Positions 7,849 through 15,827 of a stretch of 64,000 nt of DNA are shown piece after piece. Both the position numbers and the translations under genes were made by a program. The stretch covers positions 62,001 to 126,000 of the forward strand of contig JAFEDR010000009.1 in assembly GCA_018241525.1 (NCBI GenBank). Reading direction: 5' to 3'. Origin of the DNA: Pseudomonadota bacterium. GTDB taxonomy: Bacteria > Pseudomonadota > Gammaproteobacteria > Steroidobacterales > Steroidobacteraceae. The first letter of the stretch is position 1. The number at the start of each line of letters is the position of its first letter. Below the pieces are notes generated by a model. It searched no databases, was not told the origin of the DNA, and saw only the letters and a list, made by a program, of their open reading frames with translations.

Positions 7849-9507
7849 ATGCGACGACTTCGCCTTCTGTTTGCTGTCGCCGCGCTGGCGCTCGCATCCA
7901 CCGCGGCGCAGGCCGCCGGCCCCGAGCTGCTCGTCCGCAATGTTCGCGGCTACACGCTCACCGCGCAGGGCCTCGCGCGCTTCGACGGCCTGCTGGTGGC
8001 GAACGGCCGCGTCGTCGAGGCGGGATCCGGCGCGACGCTCGGCGCGCGCCATCCAAAGGCCCGTGTCGTCGACGGCCACGGCCAGGTGCTGCTGCCGGGC
8101 CTGATCGATGCGCACGGACACGTGCTGGAGCTCGGGCAGCGCAGCGTCGCGGCAGAGCTCGTCGGCACGCGTTCCCTGGCCGAGGCCCAGGAGCAGTTGC
8201 GCGCCTACGCCACCAGGCACACCCAGCAGCGCTGGATCCGGGGCGGCGGCTGGAACCAGGAGATCTGGCGCCTCGGCCGGTTCCCGACCGCCTCAGAGCT
8301 CGATGCCGCGATTTCCGATCGACCGGCGGCGCTCGCGCGGGTCGACGGCCACGCGCTCTGGGTCAATACCCGCGCGCTGCGCGCCGCCGGCATCACGCGC
8401 GTGACCGCCGATCCGTCCGGTGGACGCATCGAGCACGACGCGAGCGGCGAACCGAGCGGGGTGCTGGTCGACGCGGCGATGGAGCTCGTCGAGGGCGTCG
8501 CCCCGCCGCCGACCGACGCCGAACGCCGGGCGGCCGTGGTCGCTGCGCTGCGGCACATGAACTCCGTCGGCCTTACCGGCGCCGACGATGCCGGGGCCGA
8601 TGCCAAGACGATCGCCGTCTACCGCGCGCTCGCCGACCGCGGCCAGCTGAGCGCGCGGCTGTACGTGATGATCCTCGGGGTCGGCGCCGACTTCCATGCA
8701 CTCGCGGCCCACGGACCACTGCTCGGCTACGGCCATGACCGGCTGACGGTGCGGGCGGTCAAGCTGCTCGCCGACGGCGCGCTCGGCAGCCGCGGGGCAG
8801 CGATGCTGGCCCCGTACAGCGACGATCCGGGCAACCGGGGACTGCTGTTCGAATCGGACGCGGCGATGCTCGCCAAGGTCAGCGAGGCACTGAAGGCGGG
8901 ATACCAGGTCAACATCCACGCGATCGGCGATGCGGCCAACCGCCAGGTCCTGAACGCCTTCGAAGCGGCGTACGCGACGGTCGGCGGCCGGCCGCTGCGC
9001 AATCGGATCGAGCACGCGCAGATCGTCGATCCGGCGGACATCCCGCGCTTCCGGACGCTCGACCTGGTCGCCTCGATGCAACCGACGCACGCGACCAGCG
9101 ACATGAACATGGCGGAGCACCGGATCGGTGCGACCCGCCTCGCGGGCGCCTACGCGTGGCGTACCTTCCTCGATCAGGGCACGAGGATCGCCGCCGGCTC
9201 GGACTTCCCGGTGGAGTCCGACAACCCGTTCTTCGGCTTCTATTCGGCCGTCACGCGCATGGACCACGACGGCCAGCCGGTCGGCGGCTGGCTGCCGGGC
9301 CAGCGCATGACGCGGCTCGAGGCCTTCCGCGCGTTCACGCTCGATGCGGCCTACGCTCGCCACCAGGAGGACCGGGTCGGCTCGCTCGAGCCCGGCAAGT
9401 GGGCTGACTTCATCCTCGTCGATACCGATCCCTTCGAGGCGCCGGAGGCGTCGCTGTGGAAGACGCGCGTCCTCGAGACCTGGGTCGGCGGGCGGCGCGT
9501 GTACTGA
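7849..9507 (+). CDS. Exported amidohydrolase, YtcJ-like (Amidohydro_3)
   Basis: A 552-residue metal-dependent hydrolase with a Sec signal peptide (MRRLRLLFAVAALALASTAA, cleavage near AQA-A). The metal-binding HxH is in LLPGLIDAHGHVLE. Downstream are VKLLADGALGSRGAA, the histidines of NIHAIGDAANR and RIEHAQIVD, and the aspartate segment IAAGSDFPVES, all in the order typical of Amidohydro_3/YtcJ proteins. The C-terminal VGSLEPGKWADFILVDTDPF is the beta-sandwich return. The start is ATG 7849, because only this start gives a signal peptide. It is periplasmic or surface-exposed. The substrate is unknown; N-acyl amino acids, hydantoins and arylamides are known for relatives. Confidence 0.87.
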   Translation: MRRLRLLFAVAALALASTAAQAAGPELLVRNVRGYTLTAQGLARFDGLLVANGRVVEAGSGATLGARHPKARVVDGHGQVLLPGLIDAHGHVLELGQRSVAAELVGTRSLAEAQEQLRAYATRHTQQRWIRGGGWNQEIWRLGRFPTASELDAAISDRPAALARVDGHALWVNTRALRAAGITRVTADPSGGRIEHDASGEPSGVLVDAAMELVEGVAPPPTDAERRAAVVAALRHMNSVGLTGADDAGADAKTIAVYRALADRGQLSARLYVMILGVGADFHALAAHGPLLGYGHDRLTVRAVKLLADGALGSRGAAMLAPYSDDPGNRGLLFESDAAMLAKVSEALKAGYQVNIHAIGDAANRQVLNAFEAAYATVGGRPLRNRIEHAQIVDPADIPRFRTLDLVASMQPTHATSDMNMAEHRIGATRLAGAYAWRTFLDQGTRIAAGSDFPVESDNPFFGFYSAVTRMDHDGQPVGGWLPGQRMTRLEAFRAFTLDAAYARHQEDRVGSLEPGKWADFILVDTDPFEAPEASLWKTRVLETWVGGRRVY

Positions 9508-9577
9508 ACCGGCCGGCGCCTGCCGTGGCGTCCCCGGGTTGCGCCGCTGAAGCCATTCGTTCCAGGAGGACGCGGAC

Positions 9578-9877
9578 ATGATTTGCCGACGCTGGCGCGG
9601 CCTCGTGAAGCCGGATTGCCCGGCGCCCTACCTCGAACACCTGCGCAGCAAGACGTTTCCGCAGCTCGGCCGGCTGCCCGGATACCGCGGCGCCTCGGTG
9701 CTGCGACGGACGCTCACCTCCGGGGTGGAGTTCATCGTCGAGACGCGCTGGGATTCGCTCGAGGCCATCGTCGCCTTCGCGGGCCCTGACGCGGAGGTCG
9801 CCGTCGTGCCCGAGGAGGCACGTCGGTGGATGCTCGAATACGACGAGCGCGCACGACACTACGAGGTCGTGCTTTGA
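9578..9877 (+). CDS. Small antibiotic-biosynthesis-monooxygenase (ABM) fold protein
   Basis: A 99-residue protein with the dimeric alpha/beta-barrel pattern: CRRWRGLVKPDCPAPYLEHL, then PGYRGASVLRRTLTSGVEFIVETRWDSLEAIVAFAG, then a tail with VVPEEARRWMLEYDERARHYEVV. The start ATG 9578 is preceded by a strong AGGAGGA at 9564-9570. Such proteins act as small monooxygenases or as sensors/decarboxylases, and nothing visible fixes the role here. It lies 70 bp after the amidohydrolase on the same strand and could be co-transcribed. Confidence 0.75.
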   Translation: MICRRWRGLVKPDCPAPYLEHLRSKTFPQLGRLPGYRGASVLRRTLTSGVEFIVETRWDSLEAIVAFAGPDAEVAVVPEEARRWMLEYDERARHYEVVL

Positions 9878-9999
9878 CCACGGCCAGTCCGGTGTGCGCG
9901 CGTCGCGCGGTCTTCCCGGGACCGTAAACGCCGCAGGCCGATCCGCCATCCAACGAGCCGCTCGCCGTGGAGCGAGCTTCCCCACCCGAGAGTCCTGAC

Positions 10000-11280
10000 A
10001 TGATCCAGCCCCGATCCGTCGCTTGCCTGCCCGCGCTCCTGGCTCTCCTCTGGCTCGGCGCCGGATCCAGCGTGTCACCGGCCTTCGCCGGGACGCCGGT
10101 CATCATCCACGCCGGGCACCTGGTGTCGGAGCCCGGCAAGCCGCCAACCCACCACCAGTCCATCGTCGTCGTCGACGGCAAAATCACCGCCATCCAGGAC
10201 GGCTTCGTTCCGGGCGAGCAGGTCATCGATCTCAAGGACGCCTGGGTGATTCCGGGCCTGATCGACATGCACACGCATGTCACCGACGTGCTCGACCTCG
10301 AGCGGCCGATCGAAGGCACCTTCGTCCATGCCTATACGGGGCGTCCCGCCGCGATCGCGCTCGCGATGCTGCCGCGGCTGCAGCAGCTGCTGCTGAGCGG
10401 CATCACGACGATCCGCAACCTCGGCGACCCCTCGAGCACCACCTACGATGTCCGCGACGCGATCCGCGCGGGCGCCGTCGTCGGGCCGCGCATGGTCGCG
10501 ATCGAGCCGCAGATCGCCGTCGACGGCGGCGACTACGACGCGTCCCGCTGGGGCGTCCGCGCCGACCTCGAGCGCTACGTCGCCAATCGCGGCAACTGCA
10601 CCGGCGCCGTGCAGTGCGCCAAGGTCGTCCGCGAGGAAGTCCAGCGCGGCGCCGACGTCATCAAGTTCCGCCAGGCGGGTGCGCCGTTCCTCAATCCGCG
10701 CATCAAGATGGTCGAGTCGATCGAGGAGATCCACGCGGTGATCGACACCGCGCACCAGCTCGACCGGCGCGTCGCGGTACACGTCGTCGGCAGCCCGGAG
10801 TTTCTGCACGCGGCGATCGAGGCCGGCGCGGATTCGATTGAGCACGGTCCGCTCGATGCGCGCGCGATCGAGCTGATGAAGCAGCGCGGTACGGCGTTCA
10901 CGCCCACGCTGCTGGCGGTGAAGCTGGTCGCGCCCGACCTGCTCCCGGCCGCCAGCCGGAGCCTGCTGGCCGCATATCGCGGCGGCGTGCGCATCGTCTA
11001 TGGCACCGACCTCGGAATCTTCGGCCCCGAGCGCATCCACGAGGAATTCGCGCTGATGGCGGCCGCGGGCCTGCCGCCCGAGCAGGTGCTGCGCGCGGCC
11101 ACCGTCAACGCTGCCATCGCGCTTGGCAAGGCAGAGAGCCTCGGCAGTCTCGCGGCGGGAAAGACCGCCGACCTCGTCGCGCTGAAGGTCGATCCACTCA
11201 GTCGCATCGACGCGCTCGGCGATCCGGCGCAGGTAGTGTTCGTGATGAAGGACGGCAGGGTCTACCGTGCCGGTCCGTAG
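10000..11280 (+). CDS. Exported amidohydrolase, imidazolonepropionase/prolidase-like
   Basis: A 426-residue secreted metal-dependent hydrolase. The signal peptide runs from MIQPRSVACLPALLALLWLG to about residue 30 (AFA-G). The HxH motif is in GLIDMHTHVTDV, the metal-bridging lysine region is VIKFRQAGAPF, later histidines are in VAVHVVGSPE and SIEHGPLDA, and the catalytic aspartate is in VYGTDLGIFGPERIH. The C-terminal AAGKTADLVALKVDPL is typical. The start is ATG 10000, since the upstream in-frame ATG lacks a signal-like context. It belongs to the amidohydrolase group containing Xaa-Pro dipeptidase-like and imidazolonepropionase-like enzymes. It is the second exported amidohydrolase within 4 kb. 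Confidence 0.86.
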   Translation: MIQPRSVACLPALLALLWLGAGSSVSPAFAGTPVIIHAGHLVSEPGKPPTHHQSIVVVDGKITAIQDGFVPGEQVIDLKDAWVIPGLIDMHTHVTDVLDLERPIEGTFVHAYTGRPAAIALAMLPRLQQLLLSGITTIRNLGDPSSTTYDVRDAIRAGAVVGPRMVAIEPQIAVDGGDYDASRWGVRADLERYVANRGNCTGAVQCAKVVREEVQRGADVIKFRQAGAPFLNPRIKMVESIEEIHAVIDTAHQLDRRVAVHVVGSPEFLHAAIEAGADSIEHGPLDARAIELMKQRGTAFTPTLLAVKLVAPDLLPAASRSLLAAYRGGVRIVYGTDLGIFGPERIHEEFALMAAAGLPPEQVLRAATVNAAIALGKAESLGSLAAGKTADLVALKVDPLSRIDALGDPAQVVFVMKDGRVYRAGP

Positions 11281-11509
11281 CGCGTCACCGCCGCGGATGC
11301 CCGCGCCCCGGTAGTCCGTTCAGGCGCCATCCGGGTACCCGTTCGGGGAAACCACTAACCCGCGCCGTCCGGGAACGCGACCGCCGTCGCATTCGCGCGC
11401 GAGTGGGAACTGGCGCGCGGTGGCCATCACCGGCATCCGCTAGCTTGGCCGGGCGCCGTACCGTGCGCTGGAACGCCAACGGGACGGCGCCCTGGGAGCC
11501 CGAATCAGC

Positions 11510-12775
11510 ATGTCCGCCGGATCCATCCTGCTCGCCCGCCAGCCGATCCTCGACGTCGTCGGTCGCGTCGCCGCGTACGAGGTCTGCTACGAGGGCCCGG
11601 CGATCGATGAGGACGACGCGCGCTCGATCGCGACCGCGCGCGTGCTCATCGAAGCACTCGCGACCATTGGCCTCGAGCGACTCGTCGAGGGCCAGCCATT
11701 CTTCGTGCGCTTCAGCCCGGCGCTGCTCGAGGCGGGCATCGCCTCGATCCTGCCTCGCGGTCGTGCGGTCATCGAGCTCGAGGCGACCGCCAGTCTCTCG
11801 CCCGCGGCGCTGGCGGAACTCGACCGCTTGCGCAGCGGTGGCATCGCGCTCGCGGCAGTCGTCGCGACCGAGGCACCGGCGAACCCTGCCCTGCTCGACC
11901 GGAGCGAGTACCTGATCCTTGACGCCGGCTCGGCGCGCGCCGGACTTGAGGCGCTGGCGGCACCGTTCGCGGCACGGCGCCTGCGCCGGCTCGCGCGCCA
12001 CGTCGCGACGCACGAGCGCTTCACGGAAGCCGAGGCCGCGGGCTTCGACTACTTCCAGGGGCCGTACTTCGTGCAGCCCGAGCCCGTCGCCACCAAGCGG
12101 GCCATGCCGAACCTGTTCGCCATCCTCGACCTGCTGGTCGCCGTCCATCGCGACGAGACCGAGCCTGACCGGCTGGCGGAGCTGATCGGCCATGACGCCG
12201 CGCTTGCGCACCAGCTGCTGCGGCTCGCCAACAGTCCCTACTATGGGCGGCGACGCCTCGTCTCGAGCCTGGTCGAGGTGGTGATCCAGCTCGGCAGGGA
12301 CACGGTCCGCCACTGGGTGTCGGTGCTGCTGCTGACGCGACTCGCCAACACCAAGCCGCCGGAGCTGCTGTCGATCGCGCTCGTGCGTGCGCAGATGTGC
12401 CGCGGCCTCGCGGACCGGGCCAGGGTCGACCGGCTCGGCGCGGCGTTCATGGTCGGCCTGCTGTCGGTGCTCGATGCACTGCTCGACCGGCCGATGCAGC
12501 GGGTGGTCGCGGAACTGCCGCTCGGCGAGGACCTGCGGCTCGCGCTCGTCGGCGACCCGGCGTCGACGCTCGGTTCGATCCTCGGCAGCGTCCTCGCCTA
12601 CGAGCAGGGCCAGTGGTCCGGCGCCCGCGCGCTGCCGGGCCTCGACGACGAGGCGCTCGCGGCGAGCTACGTCGAGGCCATCGACCTCGCGCGCCGGCTG
12701 CGACGCACGCCGCAGCCGATAGCGATGCCCGACGACACCGACGACACAGGCGGCCAGCTCGCCTCGGGCACCTGA
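11510..12775 (+). CDS. EAL-like plus HDOD domain signalling protein (YuxH type)
   Basis: A 421-residue cytoplasmic protein with two parts. Residues 1-190 form an EAL-like domain beginning LARQPILDVVGRVAAYEVCYEG and ending FDYFQGPYFVQPE. It lacks the canonical EAL triplet and most metal ligands, so c-di-GMP hydrolysis is unlikely and binding is possible. Residues 200-400 form an HDOD domain (DAALAHQLLRLANSPYYGRRR, then IQLGRDTVRHWVSVLLLTRLA). This layout is the YuxH family, usually involved in regulation. The start is ATG 11510. The gene is monocistronic with 230 bp upstream. Confidence 0.85.
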   Translation: MSAGSILLARQPILDVVGRVAAYEVCYEGPAIDEDDARSIATARVLIEALATIGLERLVEGQPFFVRFSPALLEAGIASILPRGRAVIELEATASLSPAALAELDRLRSGGIALAAVVATEAPANPALLDRSEYLILDAGSARAGLEALAAPFAARRLRRLARHVATHERFTEAEAAGFDYFQGPYFVQPEPVATKRAMPNLFAILDLLVAVHRDETEPDRLAELIGHDAALAHQLLRLANSPYYGRRRLVSSLVEVVIQLGRDTVRHWVSVLLLTRLANTKPPELLSIALVRAQMCRGLADRARVDRLGAAFMVGLLSVLDALLDRPMQRVVAELPLGEDLRLALVGDPASTLGSILGSVLAYEQGQWSGARALPGLDDEALAASYVEAIDLARRLRRTPQPIAMPDDTDDTGGQLASGT

Positions 12776-12840
12776 GGGCTCGCGACGCGACCTGCAGTCG
12801 CGGGCGCCGACGTTCAATGCGATAGTACCCGTGCCGGCCG

Positions 12841-14901
12841 ATGTCCCGGGCTGCTCCACCGTCGTGCGGCGGACCCGGGCAGGGACCCGGCCAGCCTTCC
12901 CGGGGGAACTGCTTGCGCTACGAAAATCCGCGGGGACCGATCCGGGCCCCGATCGTCCTGCTTGGCCTGCTGGGCGCGACGCTGGCCGCGGCGGCACCCG
13001 TCGCTGTCCCCGCCGGCAGCACCGATCCCTACGCGCGCGCGCAGGAGACCGTGTACGCGACCGCGAAGTCGTTGCCGCCGTGGATGGCCCAGTCGACGCG
13101 GGAGTTCGTCGCCTACTTCATGGGCGAGCAGCCGGGCCCGGACTTCACCAGGCTGCTGCGCAAGGAATCGGTGCAGATCCGCACGCGCGACGGCGTGGAG
13201 CTGCACACCGAGATCTACACGCCCCTCGACCAGCGGGAGGCCCTGCCGATCATCCTGGTGCGCTCGCCATACGGGCTGCGCCCGGACAAGGCCGGCTACT
13301 CGTCGTGGCTGCGCGAGTACCCGCACCTGCTGCGCGACGGCTACATCTTTGCGTTCCAGGACGCCCGCGGCAAGGGAGGATCAACCGGCCAGTACGTCAC
13401 GGCGGGGCCTGTGCGCGACCGCAAGGACCCGAAGGCGACCGACGAGTCGACCGATACCTACGACACGATCGACTGGCTCGTGAAGCACGTGCCCCGCAAC
13501 AACGGCCGGGTCGGCACGCTCGGCATCTCGTACGGCGGGTTCCTGGTCACGCGCGCGCTGGTCGACCCGCACCCGGCGCTCAAGGCCGCCTCCCCCCAGG
13601 CGCCCTGCGTCGACATGTTCCTCGGCGATGACTTCCACCACAACGGCGCGTTCCGCCTCGACTACGCCTTCGGCTGGATCGGCTTCATGGAAGGCGGCTT
13701 CGATCTGGGTGCGCTGACCAACCGCTACGACCACTACGACCGCTTCCTCGACCTCGGGCCGCTCGCGAACATCAACAAGACGCTCTTCCACGGCAAGGCG
13801 CCGAGCTGGAACGCCTTCGAAAAGCACCCGGACTACGACGATTACTGGCGCCTCGGCATCTGCAGCGTGCTGCCGCACATCCAGCTGCCGGTGACGGTGC
13901 CGACCCTGACCGTGGGTGGCTGGTTCGACGCCGAGGATCACTACGGCGCGGTCGAGGCTTACCGTCACTACGAGGCCGGCGACCCGAAGGACCTCAACCG
14001 CCTCGTCATGGGCCCGTGGTTCCACGGTGGCTGGGAGGTCGGCGCCGGCCGCAACCTCGGCGCGATCGACTTCGGCAGCGCCACCGCCGAGTACTACCGC
14101 GAGCACATCGAGGCACCGTGGTTCGCGCACTGGCTCAAGGGCCGCGACCTGGCGCCGCTGCCGGAGGTCCAGTCGTTCCGCACCGGCGCGAACGAGTGGA
14201 AGCAGTACGACGCGTGGCCGCCGAAGACCGGGATCCACGAGGCGAAGCTCTACCTGCAGGCGCACTTCGGCCTCGGCTTCGAGGCACCACCCGCCGCGGC
14301 CGCCGGCGCCGACGCCTTCATCTCGGATCCCGCCAAGCCCGTGGCGTTCATGCCGCGGCCGATCAGCGACAACGGCTGGCCCGAGTGGCAGGTCTACGAC
14401 CAGCGCTTCGTCGACGGCCGGCCGGACGTCCTCACCTACCAGACGCCACCGCTGACCGCGGACCTGACGATCACCGGCGAGCCGGTCGCGCATCTCTTTG
14501 CCGCCACGTCGGGCTCCGACGCCGACTGGGTCGTGAAGCTGATCGACGTGTACCCGGATGAAGGCCCGCCCGAGCCGCTCGGCGGCTTCGAGTTCATGCT
14601 CGCCGAGGAAGTGTTCCGCGCTCGCTACCGCCAGAGCTTCGAGCGACCCTCGCCGGTCGTGCCGAACGAGGTCGCGGCGTACGTCTTCAGCCTGCGGTCC
14701 CGCGACCACACCTTCAAGGCCGGCCACCGCATCATGGTGCAGGTCCAGAGCACCTGGTTCCCGCTGATCGATGCAAACCCGCAGACCTACGTGCCGAACA
14801 TCTACGACGCGGTCGAGACGGATTTCCGGGCGCAGACGCACCGCGTCTACCGCGGCGGCCCGACGGCCTCCTTCATCAGCCTGCCGGTGAACGAACGCTA
14901 G
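12841..14901 (+). CDS. Exported CocE/NonD family hydrolase (X-Pro dipeptidyl-peptidase-like)
   Basis: A serine hydrolase of up to 686 residues in the CocE/NonD family. The nucleophile is S230 in GTLGISYGGFL, the aspartate is in GGWFDAEDHYGAVEAY and the histidine in VMGPWFHGGWE. The C-terminal jelly-roll (LTYQTPPLTADLTITGEPVAHLF, then HRIMVQVQSTWFP) is characteristic. The ATG at 12841 gives a non-signal N-terminus. A TTG at 12913, preceded by GGGGGA, would begin just before a good signal peptide (PIVLLGLLGATLAAAAPVA) and may be the true start. Known relatives are glutaryl-7-ACA acylase, cocaine esterase and alpha-amino-acid ester hydrolases. The substrate here is unknown; the protein is probably periplasmic. 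Confidence 0.87.
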   Translation: MSRAAPPSCGGPGQGPGQPSRGNCLRYENPRGPIRAPIVLLGLLGATLAAAAPVAVPAGSTDPYARAQETVYATAKSLPPWMAQSTREFVAYFMGEQPGPDFTRLLRKESVQIRTRDGVELHTEIYTPLDQREALPIILVRSPYGLRPDKAGYSSWLREYPHLLRDGYIFAFQDARGKGGSTGQYVTAGPVRDRKDPKATDESTDTYDTIDWLVKHVPRNNGRVGTLGISYGGFLVTRALVDPHPALKAASPQAPCVDMFLGDDFHHNGAFRLDYAFGWIGFMEGGFDLGALTNRYDHYDRFLDLGPLANINKTLFHGKAPSWNAFEKHPDYDDYWRLGICSVLPHIQLPVTVPTLTVGGWFDAEDHYGAVEAYRHYEAGDPKDLNRLVMGPWFHGGWEVGAGRNLGAIDFGSATAEYYREHIEAPWFAHWLKGRDLAPLPEVQSFRTGANEWKQYDAWPPKTGIHEAKLYLQAHFGLGFEAPPAAAAGADAFISDPAKPVAFMPRPISDNGWPEWQVYDQRFVDGRPDVLTYQTPPLTADLTITGEPVAHLFAATSGSDADWVVKLIDVYPDEGPPEPLGGFEFMLAEEVFRARYRQSFERPSPVVPNEVAAYVFSLRSRDHTFKAGHRIMVQVQSTWFPLIDANPQTYVPNIYDAVETDFRAQTHRVYRGGPTASFISLPVNER

Positions 14902-14985
14902 CCCCGGGCATCACGCCGGAGTCGCCGCGCTCGGCGGACGTCGTCCGACGCGAAGGTGCCCGGTGCTGTCGGCGACGGCGGCGCC

Positions 14986-15396
14986 CTAGCCGTCGCGCAC
15001 CGGCGGAACTCCCTGGAGCAGGAACCGCTCCAGCAGCCGGTCGATCCTGTCCGGCGTCTGCGGCAGCGTGGCTTCCAGCCACGCCGCGATGCCGGCGGCC
15101 GCATCGGCGTCGCCTGCGGGCGAGGAGCACCGCGAGATGCCCGACTGCAGGATCTGCGCGCAGTGCACCGCGCCGATCTCTGCGAAGGACTGCCGCGCCA
15201 CGATCAGGATCAACAGCGGCTCGGGCTGCAGCAGTCGCGCGAGGTCCCGTTCGTGCGCGGCGATCCAGAACCTCGCGACAGTCAGCAGCGCGCTTTCCGA
15301 CGGATTCAGGTCCGTCACCGGCCGGCGACCAAGCTTGCGCGTCAACGCATCGACGACGAATGTCGCCACCGCGATGGATGACTCGTTTGCCGGCAT
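14986..15396 (-). CDS. Hypothetical protein
   Basis: A 136-residue predicted protein (ATG 15394-15396, GGGGAG about ten bases upstream). Its sequence is ordinary alpha-helical protein rather than the arginine-rich text of false frames: IAVATFVVDALTRKLG, ESALLTVARFWIAAHERDLARLL, LLILIVARQSFAEIGAVHCAQIL. I do not recognise the family. The helical C-terminus could be compared with TetR ligand domains, but no DNA-binding part is present. It is convergent with the CocE-type hydrolase gene. Confidence 0.4.
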   Translation of the reverse strand: MPANESSIAVATFVVDALTRKLGRRPVTDLNPSESALLTVARFWIAAHERDLARLLQPEPLLILIVARQSFAEIGAVHCAQILQSGISRCSSPAGDADAAAGIAAWLEATLPQTPDRIDRLLERFLLQGVPPVRDG

Positions 15397-15827
15397 GTCC
15401 GCTGCACTCCCCGGGCCCGACCGCGGGCCGGCGCGGATCAGGCCGTCCCTGACCGCGGCCACCACCCCGTCCCTGGCGCTCCCGCGCCTTTGGAGTAAGA
15501 CGGCCGAGCCCGCGGGAGTTGGACAGGTCGTTGACGAGGAGCACCGGTTCGCCCGACCCGGCGCGCGAGCCATCGTCGGCTGCCCGGACGGCGAACGCCG
15601 TCCAGGTCCCTCTGATTCAGGGGGTTAGGGCCGGCACGTCGCCTTGTTGAACGGCACCGGAGCGCGCGCCCTTCGCGGGACCGGGTGCGCGCGCCGGACG
15701 GGAGACGCCGGCGCCACGTCCGCTGGCGGTGGGAACGCTTGGGGGTACTTTGCCGGGCCGATACCCGCAGCAATCGCAACCACGCCGGACCGGAGCGGCG
15801 AAAGCCGCCCCGGTCCGCGTCGCGTAC
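15397..15827. other. Intergenic stretch with a strong hairpin, no gene recognised
   Basis: These 431 bases lie between the hypothetical gene and the 3' end of the TonB receptor, both on the minus strand. The open frames through it are arginine/proline-rich and unsupported. The only structure I can defend is the hairpin at 15786-15817, listed separately. Confidence 0.4.
15786..15817 (-). terminator. Stem-loop downstream of the TonB receptor
   Basis: A 14-bp stem around the tetraloop at 15800-15803 (arms 15786-15799 and 15804-15817). It has one A/C mismatch on the plus strand that becomes a G-U pair in RNA read from the minus strand, the strand of the receptor. It begins 11 bp past the receptor stop codon. 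There is no T-run, so it is a stable 3'-end hairpin rather than a textbook intrinsic terminator. Confidence 0.5.
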
